This document shows, one piece after another, positions 35,087-49,139 of a stretch of DNA of 64,000 nucleotides. The notes under the pieces were generated by a model, which saw only the letters and a program-made list of their open reading frames with translations, was not told the origin of the DNA and ran no database searches. The position numbers and the translations under genes are program-made. Origin of the DNA: Nematostella vectensis (lineage: Eukaryota; Cnidaria; Anthozoa; Actiniaria; Edwardsiidae). The stretch spans positions 11,178,139 through 11,242,138 of the forward strand of contig NC_064039.1 in NCBI RefSeq assembly GCF_932526225.1. Direction: 5' to 3'. Numbering within the stretch: position 1 is the first letter of the stretch; each line of letters opens with the position of its first letter.

Positions 35087-38000
35087 CCCTTTCCTGACTG
35101 TTATTGTAAAATTGTAGCAGATAAAATCCAAGGGTCATCAATGTAGTGATTGTACGGTGTATTCAAGCAAGGAAAAACGCCCCCCCCCCCCCCCACCCAG
35201 CTTAAAAACAAACGACATAGGAATTTCTGTTATGTAAATCAAATTTAATTAATCTGAGTTTGGGCTTCTACAAAGTGAGACTTGCTTAATGTCAGAAAAC
35301 GCTTGCTACATACGCAGGCTATAAAATTCCTCACTGCACTTGGGTTTGTTATATTGTTATAGTTTGTAAAGAACGCCCCTATGTAATAAACACCTCCTAT
35401 GTATTGACCCCCCACCCCCCCCCCCCCACCCCCACCCAGCCCTCGCGCGGAATACACAACAGTTCGATTTTCCTTTTTTTATGAACTGAACGCATTTGAA
35501 TCCGAATGTTTCTATTTCCTGGCAGATATGATCTCCTGTAAAGGCAAATCCTGTTTATCGGTTACTGCCTTTTGTTACCGTCTGAAAAAGGCGATAACGA
35601 CATGAAGTGTTTCCGTCCTTCAGCGCTCTCAGCTCCGTTGTTCTAATCCACTTACATCAGTGATTTCTCACTCACAATCAGGCAGAAGCCACGATAATAT
35701 TTTATGTGGTATCGGTGATTGAATACGTAATGTCTAAAAGATTGAAAAGGAAATGTGCCGGAGCATTGTTACGCTGACCACTTTTTACACTTCAACACAG
35801 CTGTTGACTGACATTTTCTCTCGTCGTCACCATAGCAACATAAAACGTCATATATTAGCTGATATGTGTCTTCATTCTGCATCCTCTTAGTATATAGTTA
35901 CCACTTGGCGAAAATACGACAAGGCTTGTAACGTGCTGTGGTTTAAACTGTAGTTTGGGAGATTTAGTGCGAACTACGAAACGCCAAGCCCAAGGCGGAT
36001 ATACACGTTACTTCAGCAAGCCAGAACATTGGAAGTCCCACCATTCCGGAGATTAAAGGTATCTGCGCACTCACTGCTCAATTCTAAATACCGTCTACTG
36101 CTGAAGTGTTGTATGAGGTTCATAATTACTGTTATACCAATAGGCATTGATCGGATGGATTAGATAACATTAGATCCTTACAAAATTATAGAAGGTAGAC
36201 TTAAACGTACAGTGGACTCTTGCGCACCGAGAGAAGGCTTTTACAAACGTATTATTGATTTCAGGTCACATACATTCACAAATAACGGCATCATTGTTTT
36301 GTAGAGTCTTTATAAAGCGCGCAAGTTCAAGACGAAGTATATTGTGTTAAAACTACGCGCGTTGTTGATATTAACTTTATAATAAGGGGCCAGTATCTGT
36401 AACGTTTTGATTTATGTTGGCCTTTGTTCCTCTAAAATCAACTATCCCCACAAGCGTTATGACAGTGTATCAATTATATTAAAGCGCATGTTGACTTGAG
36501 AAATGAAAGAGTTTACACGAAACAATAATGTTTGCAGAGTCTTGCCTGGTGTATGCTTGAACTAGCTCCTCGGATCTTGCACGTGTGCTCATGATATAGG
36601 GGTATTAATTAAATCTAAAAGTGGAAATCTGGTATGATTTCATAACTTTTATGGTAATATTTCTTTTTATATGTTTGTTTCACGTGGTAATTCCTTTATT
36701 CTGGCGGAAAACAGAGATGTATTTTATTAGCCTTTTATTATTTTAAATAATATGTTTACGCGGTACTAGCTTTTGATCTGCAGCTGTCAGCCAAATCCCT
36801 GGACGTCATACCCACGCTCATACTAGACGTCGGTAGATAATTAGCCCATAAATTTAGAAATTTCCGGTAACATTTTCGGCATGTTTCTGTCGCCCGATGA
36901 GGCTAAACTGCAGAATACCCGTCCACTTATTTGCATTTTCCTTGTATTTACTGCCTCGTTCTATAGAAATCGAGGTGTGAAGTCTCATTGTTAACTCTTT
37001 GTGGACGGGTATTATGCAGTTGCTCCCCCGATGATAACTGCCAAATGAAGCTGAGGCACTTCAGAACGTTAATGGAGAAAAAATAACAAATCTAAAAAAA
37101 CATTCTCTTTTGAAAAAAAAAATAGCCTTTCTATTGAATTGAAAGCAAATATAGAAGCAAACTGTTTCAAATACAGTTGATGCTCCCCTTGTTATCTTTA
37201 TAGTAGGCCCCTGTTACGACCATAATTTTGAATTCCCGGTGTCTAACGACTGTAAAGACTGGCCGTTCTAACAGCGCCAACATCGGCCAATTTTGCTGGC
37301 ACGGCTACGTTCGGCTGACCAGAAGACAAAGAAATATTGTCATCTAACAACATCCTGTAAGCAAACACCAACCACCTTTACCTGGACTAGAAATGCTCAG
37401 TGTTTTGGCCAGCAGCTGGTGCTGTTTACACAGGGTTTGCAACCATAATTTTATAAGCGCGTGAAGGTACAACGTTTATTAATATATATTTTGAATATAT
37501 AAGCCAAATAAGTACTGGAGTTCAACATCAAACATCGAATTAAAAGTCAGACTCAGTTTATATGTAGGGTTAGTCTTCATGGCTACGGGGGTTTGGGGCA
37601 AAACTAGTTTAGCTGAAAAAAAAGTAATGGGACTCGCTAGTTTTTACCAAAAATGCTCTTTTTTTAACCAACGTGATTCGCGTTAAAATGTACTTTTATG
37701 TCAAGATCGTGGCAAACAGCTCACATCCAATTATAATACCGTCATGATAGAAAAGGCAAAGCTTTAACATTTTTTTTGCGATGAATTGCGGTAGTATACA
37801 TGCGTTTTAAAATCGGCTCGCTTCACTACTTACGTTGCAGGCCATCAACTAGGAAAATATCCTAGTCTTCTAATAAAAAGACATTTAAAAACCTTTTTTC
37901 GTCTTTATTCCAGTTTAACTTCTCTGATTGCTAGATTAGTTTTTACGGCTATGAGTCAACATGAGCCTGCAGTCTTAACATCGGGTTGAACTGCGGTCGA

Positions 38001-39886
38001 GTTAGTTGTTCTTTGATCGCTAGTAAACGCCAACATATAATCTCTGAACAAGGAAATGAAATAATCGGTTGTCTTGGTGGATAGATAAATACGGGCTGTT
38101 CCATATAATACGGATTTCGCGGTTGCGTAGGAAAATAACCCAATATCTGGTAAGGATTAATAGCATTAGTAATAGCATTTGGAAACGTGAGTCGGAAGAA
38201 CTGAATTATTGCACTTTTACTGTTGATCACATCATGCTTACTTACTATGTTTTTGTTTTCAGTAATGTTCAATTTTACCTTACCGTACAACGGTTTCTTT
38301 TATTAATCACATACCATTAGTTTAGTGCAGTGAAGTAACGAGTTACTTAACCGTATATGGGGATAGCGCTTCTTTCCAGCAACGCTTCCTCCATCTGCTC
38401 TTACTGTGTATCAACGATATTAGCGATTTTTGTTTTTTACTACTAATAATTTAGTTTTTTTCGGAAATTCTTATTTTTGTTTCCTTTTTACAACTTGAAT
38501 AAAAATCCGTTTTTCTAACATTCACATAAGAAACATGAAGTTAATTTTCGATTTTGTAATTATCTTGATGATGGGCTCATGCATACACAAAGCAAAGACA
38601 AAACATTACTTGACATACTTCATGTTACGTATTATTCAACTTACTTATCTTTTCAAAGCATGGTTTAAAATCGTCTTTGCAAGACAATATAGCAAAATCA
38701 TGAACACTAAAACAAAAAATATAAGGAAAAAAGACAATCAATTTAATGTTGATCTTTTCGTGTGAATTTGCTTGGACTTCTGTCATTATCGCAATCCTAT
38801 GTCGTTCAAAGATTTGAATGATAAGTTGAATAGCATAACTTAAGTACAGGAAAGTGTTAGAGCTTCTAAGATATGTCACAGTTTTTTTGTAACGTGGATA
38901 TAAGTAAAGTGAAATTTTGACAAAAGATTCATTAGTTAATGAAGCGCGCGTCAAAGAATGACGAGTGATAAAAAAGAGATGATTTGGAAGCTCAAAAAAA
39001 CGGAAAAGGTACATCCATTTTTTTTTTGTAAAAGGTGGAAATCCGATAGCAACCTACGAATAGCGTACATTTATAGTTTTGATATTATGTCTTTATTACG
39101 ATCAGAGAAAATTTGCATTGGCAAAAGGCAGAAATTTCATTAGTCAAATAAGTTTGACATTTCATATTCCGATGTCAAATTATACAATTTGTGGCACCTA
39201 ACTACACTAAACGTTATACTTAAGAACCACAAAATATTTTTGGCGGGGTAGTTCTTTGTTTCATCCATAGCAAGTAAAAGCAATTTTGCAACAAAAAGAG
39301 CCTTCGCTACCTTGCTTAGATTCAAAATCTCTTTTCTCTTGTATTTCTCTTGGATTTGGCTGCTTTATGAATATGTAACAAAGAACCTTAACATTGTTTA
39401 TTTCACAAAAGAATTACTAAGCGGCATAAAGGTCGGAGCTCTGCTGGGGGAGTTATCCCTGTCTTTTAAGGTGTGTTGAATAAAGGAAATATTTACTTCA
39501 TTTTGCAAGTGTAATTTTTGCTAATTAATCTCAAAATACACATTCCAAAGGCCAATGCTTTTTTGGTGAGAAAAAAAAATATAAAAAAATGCCGGAATGA
39601 AATAAACAAAAGGGGCGGTCTTATCCTTTAGAGTCTAACTTTTTTATTCTCTTTATTATGTTCACTTTGTCTTCACTATATCTCAAACATCGTCAATCAC
39701 TGTCAAACACCGTCTTGTAGTACACCTCAACTAAATTATTTGACTATGAAGCCTCAACTATAGAAACCGCTTGTGTAAGTCAATCAAAATATTTTTGAGG
39801 AATAAATGGTGCAATATTTACTGCAGTTGTAAATATCCTGCGTCTTCCGTCGATGATTTCAACAGCTTTCAACAGCAACAAGTCGC

Positions 39887-40025
39887 CTTCTGGTTTCCGT
39901 CATTCAAAAACCTTAAAGCGTTTTCATTGGCTAGCACTTAAATGGCTTCCAACACGTCACCTCTAAGCAAGGCGCAGAACAATCAAAAAGCACCAAATGT
40001 AATTTGAATGACGGAAGCCAGAAAG
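39887..40025. repeat. Imperfect inverted repeat, MITE-like
   Basis: CTTCTGGTTTCCGTCATTCAA at the left faces TTTGAATGACGGAAGCCAGA at the right, about 22-bp arms with one mismatch and roughly 95 bp between them. Both arms lie inside a longer weakly palindromic area. No target duplication is identified. Confidence 0.6.
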
Positions 40026-40118
40026 CAGTTCAGCATCTTGAAGTTACTGTCGAGATATCGCATAATATTGGAAATGTCAATAAACCGCTGAAAACTGCTT
40101 ACTCGAAAATTGTGGAAT

Positions 40119-40153
40119 AGGGCCTACCCTCCCTTCATCGAAGTGAGGGTAGG
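40119..40153. repeat. Short hairpin (GCCTACCCTC / GAGGGTAGGC)
   Basis: GCCTACCCTC pairs with GAGGGTAGGC across a spacer of about 15 bases. It lies about 570 bp upstream of candidate first exon A. No function is assigned. Confidence 0.6.
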
Positions 40154-40340
40154 CATTTGCCGTTTTTTGAGCGGGTAAACACTCTCATAATAGTAGTCAT
40201 CTTGACGCTTAATGGTTAGAACAGATCACATGTCGTAAGACAAATTCCGGGAATTCGGACGATATTTTTTCCATGAAAAACCGATATATCGGAACGTGAC
40301 TCGAAGGAAAAAAAACCATTTTTTTCTATATTTCAAAGAC

Positions 40341-40380
40341 TAATTTCTTATAAACATTGCAAAATGTTTATAAGAAATTA
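40341..40380. repeat. Perfect 18-bp hairpin with GCAA tetraloop
   Basis: TAATTTCTTATAAACATT at 40341-40358, loop GCAA at 40359-40362, exact reverse complement at 40363-40380. It is intact in every position, about 340 bp upstream of candidate first exon A. Confidence 0.85.
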
Positions 40381-40721
40381 TTAATTCAATAAGCGCAGGT
40401 CTCTCGCAGAATAGAGGCTTTTCTAAGTTAAAAATAAAATTATTGACGAGAAACAGTAAGCACGATTATGACAAATCCCCTTACTGTTTTGATGTTGCTT
40501 AAAGATCGCCTTCTTTTCGGTCATTTTTCATCGACAAGCATTACACTAGATATCCTATTCGTCAAGAGGCGCCATTGATCAAAAAAACTAATATCAAGTT
40601 TTAGTGCCTATTCTGAGCCAAACGCACAACGGAATATCGCTGCACCGCTAAGAAGAGTGATTGATAGTGGTTATGTGTCAGTTTCAGTGATCCCCTGCCA
40701 GGAGACAGGCCGCGGTGTTTG

Positions 40722-40801
40722 ATGGGATCGAAAGACGATAGCGCGGTGGAATTACTGCGGCTATCGGCGCCGTCGAACAACATGGACGCAACCATTAGAA
40801 G
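40722..40801 (+). CDS. Candidate alternative first exon A
   Basis: Encodes 26 residues plus a split Arg codon, starting MGSKDDSAVELL and ending NNMDATIR. The ATG is the first after an in-frame TAG at 40665-40667, and there is a second in-frame ATG at 40782. The donor is AG|GTAAGC at 40802. Joined to 57248, the split codon becomes AGG (Arg), giving IRRRSFDD. It lies in a locally CpG-richer patch, about 16.4 kb upstream of the shared exon, so the intron would be long. Confidence 0.5.
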
Positions 40802-43800
40802 GTAAGCTTTTGTATGCCTCTCGTGTTGGTTTTGTGCTGATATTAGCTTCGGGGCCCTTATGTGTATGGGATGTTACTTAAGGAAACCATTGCAAAAGTG
40901 TGTGTTTTCTTCTGAAAATGGTTGCCTAAAGGACAAATATGATCGAATTTTCGAAGCGTAAGGCAGGTGATGCATTAGTCCACCCCCGTATATGTCATGT
41001 TATGGTTATAAGATGTGCTTTTCCTTCCGGGCACTCTCTAGTCACGTGATGCAAACCGTTACACTACTCGGACCGTCAAGGGCACCAGGACGAAAAATAC
41101 TGAGTTGATGAAATTGAATTTGATTTAATTGATTTGATTTTCCATTTTCTAATCTCGCCTTTTCGAGAGGCCTCATGTCATTTGTCTCCTTTTTAAAGCA
41201 CACATTTGACAGAGCTTTTTGAACGTTTTTTCGTGTTTTCGATAATGGCGACTGCTAGAATTATTCAAAGCTAGTACGTGTTTCGAGCAGTGCACCACCA
41301 AACATGATTTCCATGATTTTACATCTTTTTGGGTTATGGGCGGATCTAGCTTTTTGCTGAAGGGGAGGTTTCACTCTTTTTTTATTGTTACATATGGCTT
41401 TCTGGCAGCCCAAGGGAGGGGGAGGGGGGCTAAAACCCCTAAGCCCTCGCCCAAGATCTCCTACTAAAGTATAGCTTTGGATATATGTTAATTTTAATCA
41501 AACTGCACCGTTAAAATCCTTTTTCAAATTTTGAAAAGTTAGAATGCCTATAGAGTTTGAAATTGACATGAAAAGTGATTCAGGAAAACAGTACTTTTTG
41601 GAGAATTCAAAATCAAGTTCAACAGCGTGCAATACAAATATTGAAATGGCAAAACGCCAAACAAGTATACTAATATAATAATATATTTATTTATAAAGCG
41701 CTAAAACTATGTGTACATAATTAAAATAATATTATGTTTACGTATTTGTTTTAGAATCTAAAATCTCTCTAGAATCTGAGGTTTCTGACGCCCACCGATT
41801 GAAAATTGCTCGATATTCTGTTGGAATTTATCTTAACAACAGTAAAATTTAAAGCGAGGTTTACCTAAACTGTGTATGTGTAGGATCGTCTTTTGAATAT
41901 TTCACACTAGTGTTGAATGAAATAGAAATTTAGCCTCAATCCGCTAAATAGCGCAAAAATCGCTGTAAAAATATTTTGACGTATTTCCAGTCCTAGTCTC
42001 TAATTCTTTGCAGAAAATAGGTAGTTTTTAATTTTGTTATATGTTATTAACAATTACCCTCTTTGCTATTCGTTTTTGTTTAGGATCTGATTAGTTTCTT
42101 ATTAGTATCTGTTTAGTATCTAAATAATTTGAGTATCCAAGATCACCGCGGTTTGTTTTATGTGGCTTATTTTGATTTTATTACATAAAACAACTCAAGT
42201 TATGACACCTTTATACCCATTGTCAACGACTTAGCGTATACTGTGCACATGGGGCGCCTAGAGTCATCAGACGGCTCATGATCATTAAAAGGGCTCTTGA
42301 ATTAGAGATAACACGTCTATTTTTGATAAATGCTTTGCGCTTTAGGTACTTTGTGATAGTCTTTGCCGGTTACGAAAAAATGGTTAGTTATTCAAATTAT
42401 GATATTTTGGAGCTAAAATTATCTTATTTGTATTTTTTACTTTCCTTTGACAAAGGTTAATTAAAAAAAGCATTCTCTTATGTGAGTGAAACTAAAAATC
42501 AGACAAAAAAGCCCTGGGTTTCCGAGTATACATCATATGTTTGAAATATTAGAAAAAGGCCTTCATCTTGGTTTGTGATGAGAATTAACTGATTCATTGA
42601 CTGATTTTGTAGACCGTTATTAGCCAGTTAGCTGCTAAATATCCTTGTATTTGGTAAAATAAATCAGATAGTACAGGAGAGTGTTCCGTATACATGAGAG
42701 GGGGTGGGAGATTTGAATTAGGACACCTTCAGCCCCACCCCCCCCCCCCCCCCCAATTTTTCGGCGGCCCCTTTTTGGTTTGTAAAAGATTGTTTCCTAT
42801 AGAACACAACAGAACTTGGATTTATTGATTATGATCCACCGCCAGCTCTAGTGTTAGGCCCTGATAAAAAGGGGAAGGCGGGTTTTATCGTATTCGAAGA
42901 GTGCTAGACTGGAGGGTATTGACTTGAGCTAAGAGTGTTAGTCTAGAGAGTGTGGACTTGAGCTAAGAGTGCTAGACTAGAGAGTGTAGACTTGAGCTAA
43001 GAGTGTTAGTCTAGATGATATAGAATTTAGCAAAGAGTGCTAGCAGACTAAAGATTTAAGACTAGAGCTAAAAGTGCTTGCAGACTAGAGGTGTAAGACT
43101 CGCCCAAGAACACACAAGATTTCATGTTCTTTATTTAATGTGCCTCTTTAAAGCTTATCGTCTAGCAAGACAAAAAACGGACAGCTTAAACCTAGAGATT
43201 AAGTCCGGTTTCACATTAACAAACCTCATCCCATGTTTGTTGCATGCCATTTAATACGTTCAATACAAATTACTTGTTTTGGTGGTTCTCCATCAAGTAC
43301 CTCATACAGGATTTTCGCGACGCGTTTTGGTCAAAAAACCTTTTAGGCTCGCATAAATTTTCGACTTTTGTAATTTGATCAGAACGATGTAAAAACCTTT
43401 TCTTTATTTTGCACGTCACAAATCTTTAGCAAAGTTTAGCGAGATTAAAGTGATACAAATATTCCTTGTAATGAAGCAAAAATGTAGCAAGAATGCACAA
43501 AATGACAAGAGAGTTTTTCATTCGGTTTTTGATCAAAGCATGAAAACAGGCCGGCGATTATTGGATTCCGTTTGCTTAGATTTTACGTCAAGGTTCGTCA
43601 AGGTTTCTCATCTTTAGATCAGAGCGATCATGTGGAAATATCGGAAATGTTTCATTTTGTTGAACATTCTTAGCCATTGTTAGTGCCGAAAGAAATGACT
43701 GTCTGTAGTTAGTCTGGATTCATATCTTTGCCCATTAGCACACTATATCGTACATACATTTACTTCAAAAAAGCTTTTCAGTGCAAACAGCCAATGGCAA

Positions 43801-46800
43801 ATGGCGTAGTTTTTTTAAGACCAACCACTGTTTGTGGATAGCAATTATTTGTCATAAGAATAAGGATCATAATAAAACTAACCTTATGGTTTACCTATAT
43901 TACTACATTAAGAAGAAATTTGACGAGATCGATGGCATCTTTCGTTAGAAGATCTGCCATTTGTTAATTGCCGTTTACGAAGACGTTTTTTTTAGATAGG
44001 TTTTTTACAGTCAATGAGCGATCATTTAATCTTTGCCTCTTTGCCAAATTGCCATTAAAACAAATAAAACAAATAAACAAATGACTTTAAGAGAATGTAC
44101 ATATGTGTGTAGTGCCGATGTACGTTTTTGTTCTGATTAGCATTATTTATATAAACTTCATTCGATATTTCACACAACAATGACATATTTACCTCTTAAT
44201 CCATTCAAATCGCTAAATAGTCAGCATCTTGAACTGGTAGGCTTATGCAAAAAAAAAACGTGTACACACTCGTCAGATTAAAATACAAAAGTTTTGATAT
44301 CCTAAAAAATCAAGATCAGTGTGCGCCTGCTGCTTTTGCTGTCAGTAAATGCGTCTGATGTATGACTGCTAAAAAAGTGGTCAATAATGGTGCGTTACGG
44401 ACCGGGTGCGCGGTGCGCGCATGTACAAATGGCATAACTCAAGACTCAATCAAGTGCAGACGCCACATCGCATCATTTAGGAGGGGTCATCAGCGCGTAC
44501 CACTCAGCATGCTGACAGCTAACTATTTATACTAAATTCGGAGCCAATATCCAACGATAAAAGCCTAAGCCGTTTATGTTTCGGCTGTGGGCTATTTTCG
44601 CCTCGGCTCCTTTGTTTGTTAGAGAGAGGATTTTCTAAAAGGTCTGTCGTGTAAGCTTGTTAATGCGGTAGAAATCTTCGCCTGGGAAAATGGTGGTTTA
44701 AAAGACCGTGTAACTCGATCCTAGAAGACGCAAAAGCCGGTAAAAACATTTTCCATAGAATTCAGGATTCGTACGCGACGGATCAACATCTGAGTTGTCT
44801 CAATAAGGAAAAAATCTAAGGAGCAAGAGAAAGAATTCGCAAGAGAGTTTCTTTTCGAGAAAAATGACGGATATTCCACTTCCTTCTGATAAAAATGCGA
44901 GGTAAGGTATTTCCTTTCCATGTTATTTGTTTTATGGCATCGTTAAGCTATTACATAGCCTCAAGAAACGCCATCGTTTCTTGTTGAAATGCGGAGGAGG
45001 AGAACCGACTTTCCTTCTGGAATTGTATCCGTTTTAATAAACATTTGAACAGAGTATCATAATATACGTAAGAAATGCTTATTGCAGGGACATAGAAAAA
45101 GTGCTGCTTTTTCTAAAAAAAAAAATAAATTAAAAAACACGAAGCGGGGAACGCCGAATGATAGTTAATTTTTCGGCTCGGGTATACAGAATATCTAATT
45201 TCTTTTGCTGTTATTATGAAATACTGTCAAAGAGAGTAACTAATAACATGATGTGTTCAATTATAAATTCTCACTTTTGCATTTATAAAATTTTCAGTTT
45301 CTATTAATTCAATTGCTCTTTTGGGTCGTGATGCTCTTAGTGGATTTCAAAACAAAGAATTAATTTTATTTTCAATGTTTTCAATTTGCAGTTTTTTTTA
45401 TTATCTTTCCAAACATCATAAGAATTTTGTACGATTGGTCTTGATGTATATTAAAAATAAACCATGTCAATTTCCCCGCAATTGGACTATTTTTACTTCC
45501 TTATGCTAGCTATTATCTTAACATTGTGTTTGGGTTCTTGTTGAATTATGCAATTTCGCCTTAAGTGCAATGTGTTTATTTAGTTTGAGATGCGTGACTG
45601 TTATTTAATGACTCTCCTTGTCGCTACTCAACATGGTATCTTCTCTTTGTCCACGCTCTCCAGGCATCTGATGCGACTAGAAAGGACACTGAATCCACTA
45701 TATTTAAGTGTAGATTGTACTTTTTTTCAGCAGTCTTCACCACAGACACCGACTTAACGCTCGATATCCTTTTCGACCCCCAAAAATCATATTTTATATC
45801 GCGTCTATTGACAGGCACTAGGTATTCATTCCCAAACTGAAGAATAAAACCAGTAATACCACTTTTTAAGACGTTCCTGGGAAATCGAAACATTATTATT
45901 CATATTGAGAATTTGTAGTTTTCGTACTCTTTCATATGGTATTGAGAAATATGAGCATAAAAAATAATTAAGTTTTGGAAGAAGAATTTCGTCAATATTT
46001 AGCAATTCAACTTTTTTTTAAATACATGACTAATGTTCTATCTGTGTACTTAAATTAAAAATCTCTCTTTTTTTTCATGTTTTCCATAAAACAATTTTTT
46101 TTCGAAATATCCTAAATTAATTTGCATTGTACTTTTTTATTATTTTTTTATTCATTTTCCAGGGAAGTACCCAATCTGACTTAATACAATAAATGGGGAG
46201 TTATACTTCTTTTAAAGAGACGACATGTCATTTTTAAACACCATTGTGGTTAAAACCTGCCATGTATATTTAAGTGTTGGCAAAATAATGTGTTGAGAGC
46301 GCTTGGGGCTTGGAAGGCCGAAAGAGCTGGCACTTTTGGTGTTTGCTATCCATTAGAAAAAACTAAACATCATGCTGTCGAATTATGGGCAATTGGGTTG
46401 TTTTATTGAAAAAAAGCCAACGGTTATTAAACAACGCAAACTAGAAAATAAAGTTAGCACAAGGATCAGAAGTGAGACCAGTCAAAAATAAAAAAAACAG
46501 GGTTCCATTTTTAATACAAAATGAGCTTGATCAATACCTGTAAATAGGTGAATCAGATATTAAACCTGATGTTGGTACGTTATCATCGATCGAAACAAAC
46601 AAATACTTAGTTTCTGCACGATCTTTATTCGGTAGTCGCTGCCAGTCTGGCTACGTCGTCACCAAATCCATACCACATGTAATCGAAAACCCAAACCTCA
46701 TTAAAGTCAGTCTGGTAAAAAAAAAAAAAAAAAAGAATGCCTTTCTTGTTCCAAAAAGAGATATAGAATTGTGCTATGTTTCTACGAAGCATAGAATAGA

Positions 46801-49105
46801 TAGATTGAGGACGTAGACTCGTAGCCCGATGGTCCTTTGAGAGCCCCTTCCTCGCGCTAAGTACATCATTTCTTTGCGATAGCATCTGAGTCAATATGAG
46901 CAACAATCAATTTAATAACAAAATTGACAACATTGTAAGATTTAGTTTTCACCACAGGGTGACCAAAGTGATGCTATGCTATTCAAGCCTTTACTCTTTA
47001 TGTAATTGTCAGACAAAGAATATATACTAAAAGTTTAACTCTTTTTTCCTGTTATAATAGCTCCAATGTAAATGGGTAATGAAAGGGCACCCGAATGGTC
47101 CCCCGAAATTTCGATGTGCTCGTAGTTTTCGGCTAATGCTCGCATGTTCGCGCAATTTATTCCGCTGTGCTCGCATTGTATTTTTCGATTGGCTCGCTGC
47201 TCGATGTGGTTTTTGGGTCAGTACGCAGCTCTTACAAGCTGCAATTTGATTGGGCAAATGAACAATATCCGCACCTCGACACAAAGAACGAGAAGAATAG
47301 AGGCAAAAGAACTCCTTTGTAGAGCAAAGATAATAGGAGACAAAGCAGATGCGTACTTACTCGTGTTTTTCGAAGTGCTCGCCAAAGACCATTCGGGGTC
47401 CCTCATGAAGGTGAGCAGCCCCTTATATCCAAGTTTAACACCACAAAAAAATTACATCTTTGTTACTTCAGGAGACTAGTATTGTATGCTTCTGTTTTTT
47501 TTGGGGGGGGAGGGGGGCTAATGTTTCTAGAAGAATTTGTTTAGAAAACTTGTGTCTCTGATTTCCCCGTAGAATCTCTCACGTTAAAGAGTGTCGATCA
47601 GCCACCCCTTTGTTATTGTTTATCAACGAAATACAACGATTTACCCGCAAGGAGACTATTTAATTGAAAATATCTTGGTTTCTCGCTTGAATTAGCCGAT
47701 GAAAATGGATTCTTTGTGTGACTTGGAATTGAACGGGAGTATAAAATGGCGGCGTGATTAGCCTTCTTTAAGATAGACGGTTCAGCCCAGATAACACTAC
47801 CCTCCCTCGCACGCGTTTTAACGTCATCTTGCCCCTCTCACACACATAAGTTGCCTTAAGGTTTTGCAGGGGGCGTAAATTTTAGGATGGATCTTTGTAA
47901 GCAAGAGTGCATTTACTTTTTCAAATATTGTAAGGACATTTTTGGCTTAAAATAAAGATTAGTCAATTGCGAATTTTGACAGGTCAGTTTAAGGCAACAA
48001 TCCGTGTGCTTCAAGCTGGAGTATCGATTGTTGTTATTGTGAATTTAAAAAAAATCATCGCACAGATTTCGTGATTTTTATTTTAATAAAAAATTATTGC
48101 TTCCATTTAGCTTGCATGAAAAAAAATATTTTGATTTTCAAGAAAAGTGAATCTAGCAAAATCTGATAAAGCATAAATGTATTAATAAAATCTGAAACAT
48201 TTACGAAAATCGCGCCGAGAATGAGTCTTCTATAGGAAACTTTGTATAAGCTGTTTATCCAAAACAACCTCGGCGCGCCACCTTAAGGCAGTCGTCGCTC
48301 CGCCTGCCTCAAAACGCCTGCGAGGGAGGCTAAGATGACACCACTCGTGTTCATGCCTTGTTGCCATCCACTCAATGCACTTTCGGGTATTCGGATTGCG
48401 CATTTTTAGAGTAGCTCGTAAGTAATTCGACTCGCTGGTTGCGACTGGTAACGCATCGTTTGGGTGTTCGTGTCGCGCCAGCCTCTGGGTACTTGGGAGA
48501 AGTTTGTCGCTTCTTTGAGTATTCGAGTCGCGCGTTCGAGTTTGCAAGAACCTCCGGAAACCTAATGTGAATTTGACGGTTAACGTAGGTTGGTAGGATA
48601 GCGTAGTGGTGTCGTGTTTTGTATGTTTGTTTTGTAGGTTTGCTTCGTACATAATACATAGGATATTGATGGCGGTCGTTTGCGATGGTTGGGGCTCTTT
48701 GACAGGATAACAGGCTGTGGCGATAACGTGTAGGCTCGTATGCGTCGTGCCTCGGGGAGCAGGTTGACGCTTGCTACGCGTGACATGGTAAGACATGTTG
48801 CACGATACCTTTGAAAGTACTATCAGCGCCTTTGTTTTCGCCGGTTAACTGTTTAAGCACCCTTTAAGCACTGTGAAAGCACAAAGTGAGAGAGAAAGCA
48901 GCAAAAGGACTGTCATATTGAAGGCAAGAGCATCAACCAGGCGACTTGGGCAGATCTGGTGAATGACACAACCGCCGGGAGACTAAAGCAAAGCGACACA
49001 GAGCGACAAAGAGCGTGAGACAACCACACCTACCAGCAACCAGAATGATGGAGATACGATGATAATGACGATAATGTAGACAAATTATAAGAGCGACGAC
49101 GACGA

Positions 49106-49139
<34 letters not shown>

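Larger units (their letters stand above)
35087..40721. other. Gene-free stretch with poly-C tracts and hairpins
   Basis: No supported exon. It holds C-tracts at about 35170-35185 and 35409-35430, a possible strongly decayed relative of the 183-bp MITE family at about 37255-37440 (GCTGGC...CTGACCAGAAGACAAAG...CAGCTGGTGCTGTTTACACAGGG), and the inverted repeats at 39887-40025, 40119-40153 and 40341-40380 listed separately. The roughly 150 bp before 40722 are richer in CpG and could be promoter or 5' UTR of exon A. Confidence 0.4.

Noticed and set aside
41245..41274. ATG frame (MATARIIQS) ending at a GTACGT donor in phase 2, like the other first exons
   Set aside because: The split codon TA plus the first base G of the exon at 57248 would be TAG, a stop.
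48230..48796. 188-codon open frame on the minus strand
   Set aside because: No domain, signal or splice structure; overlapping minus frames are open too, as expected in a CpG-richer patch. Low-complexity and Arg/Thr-rich composition argues against a gene.
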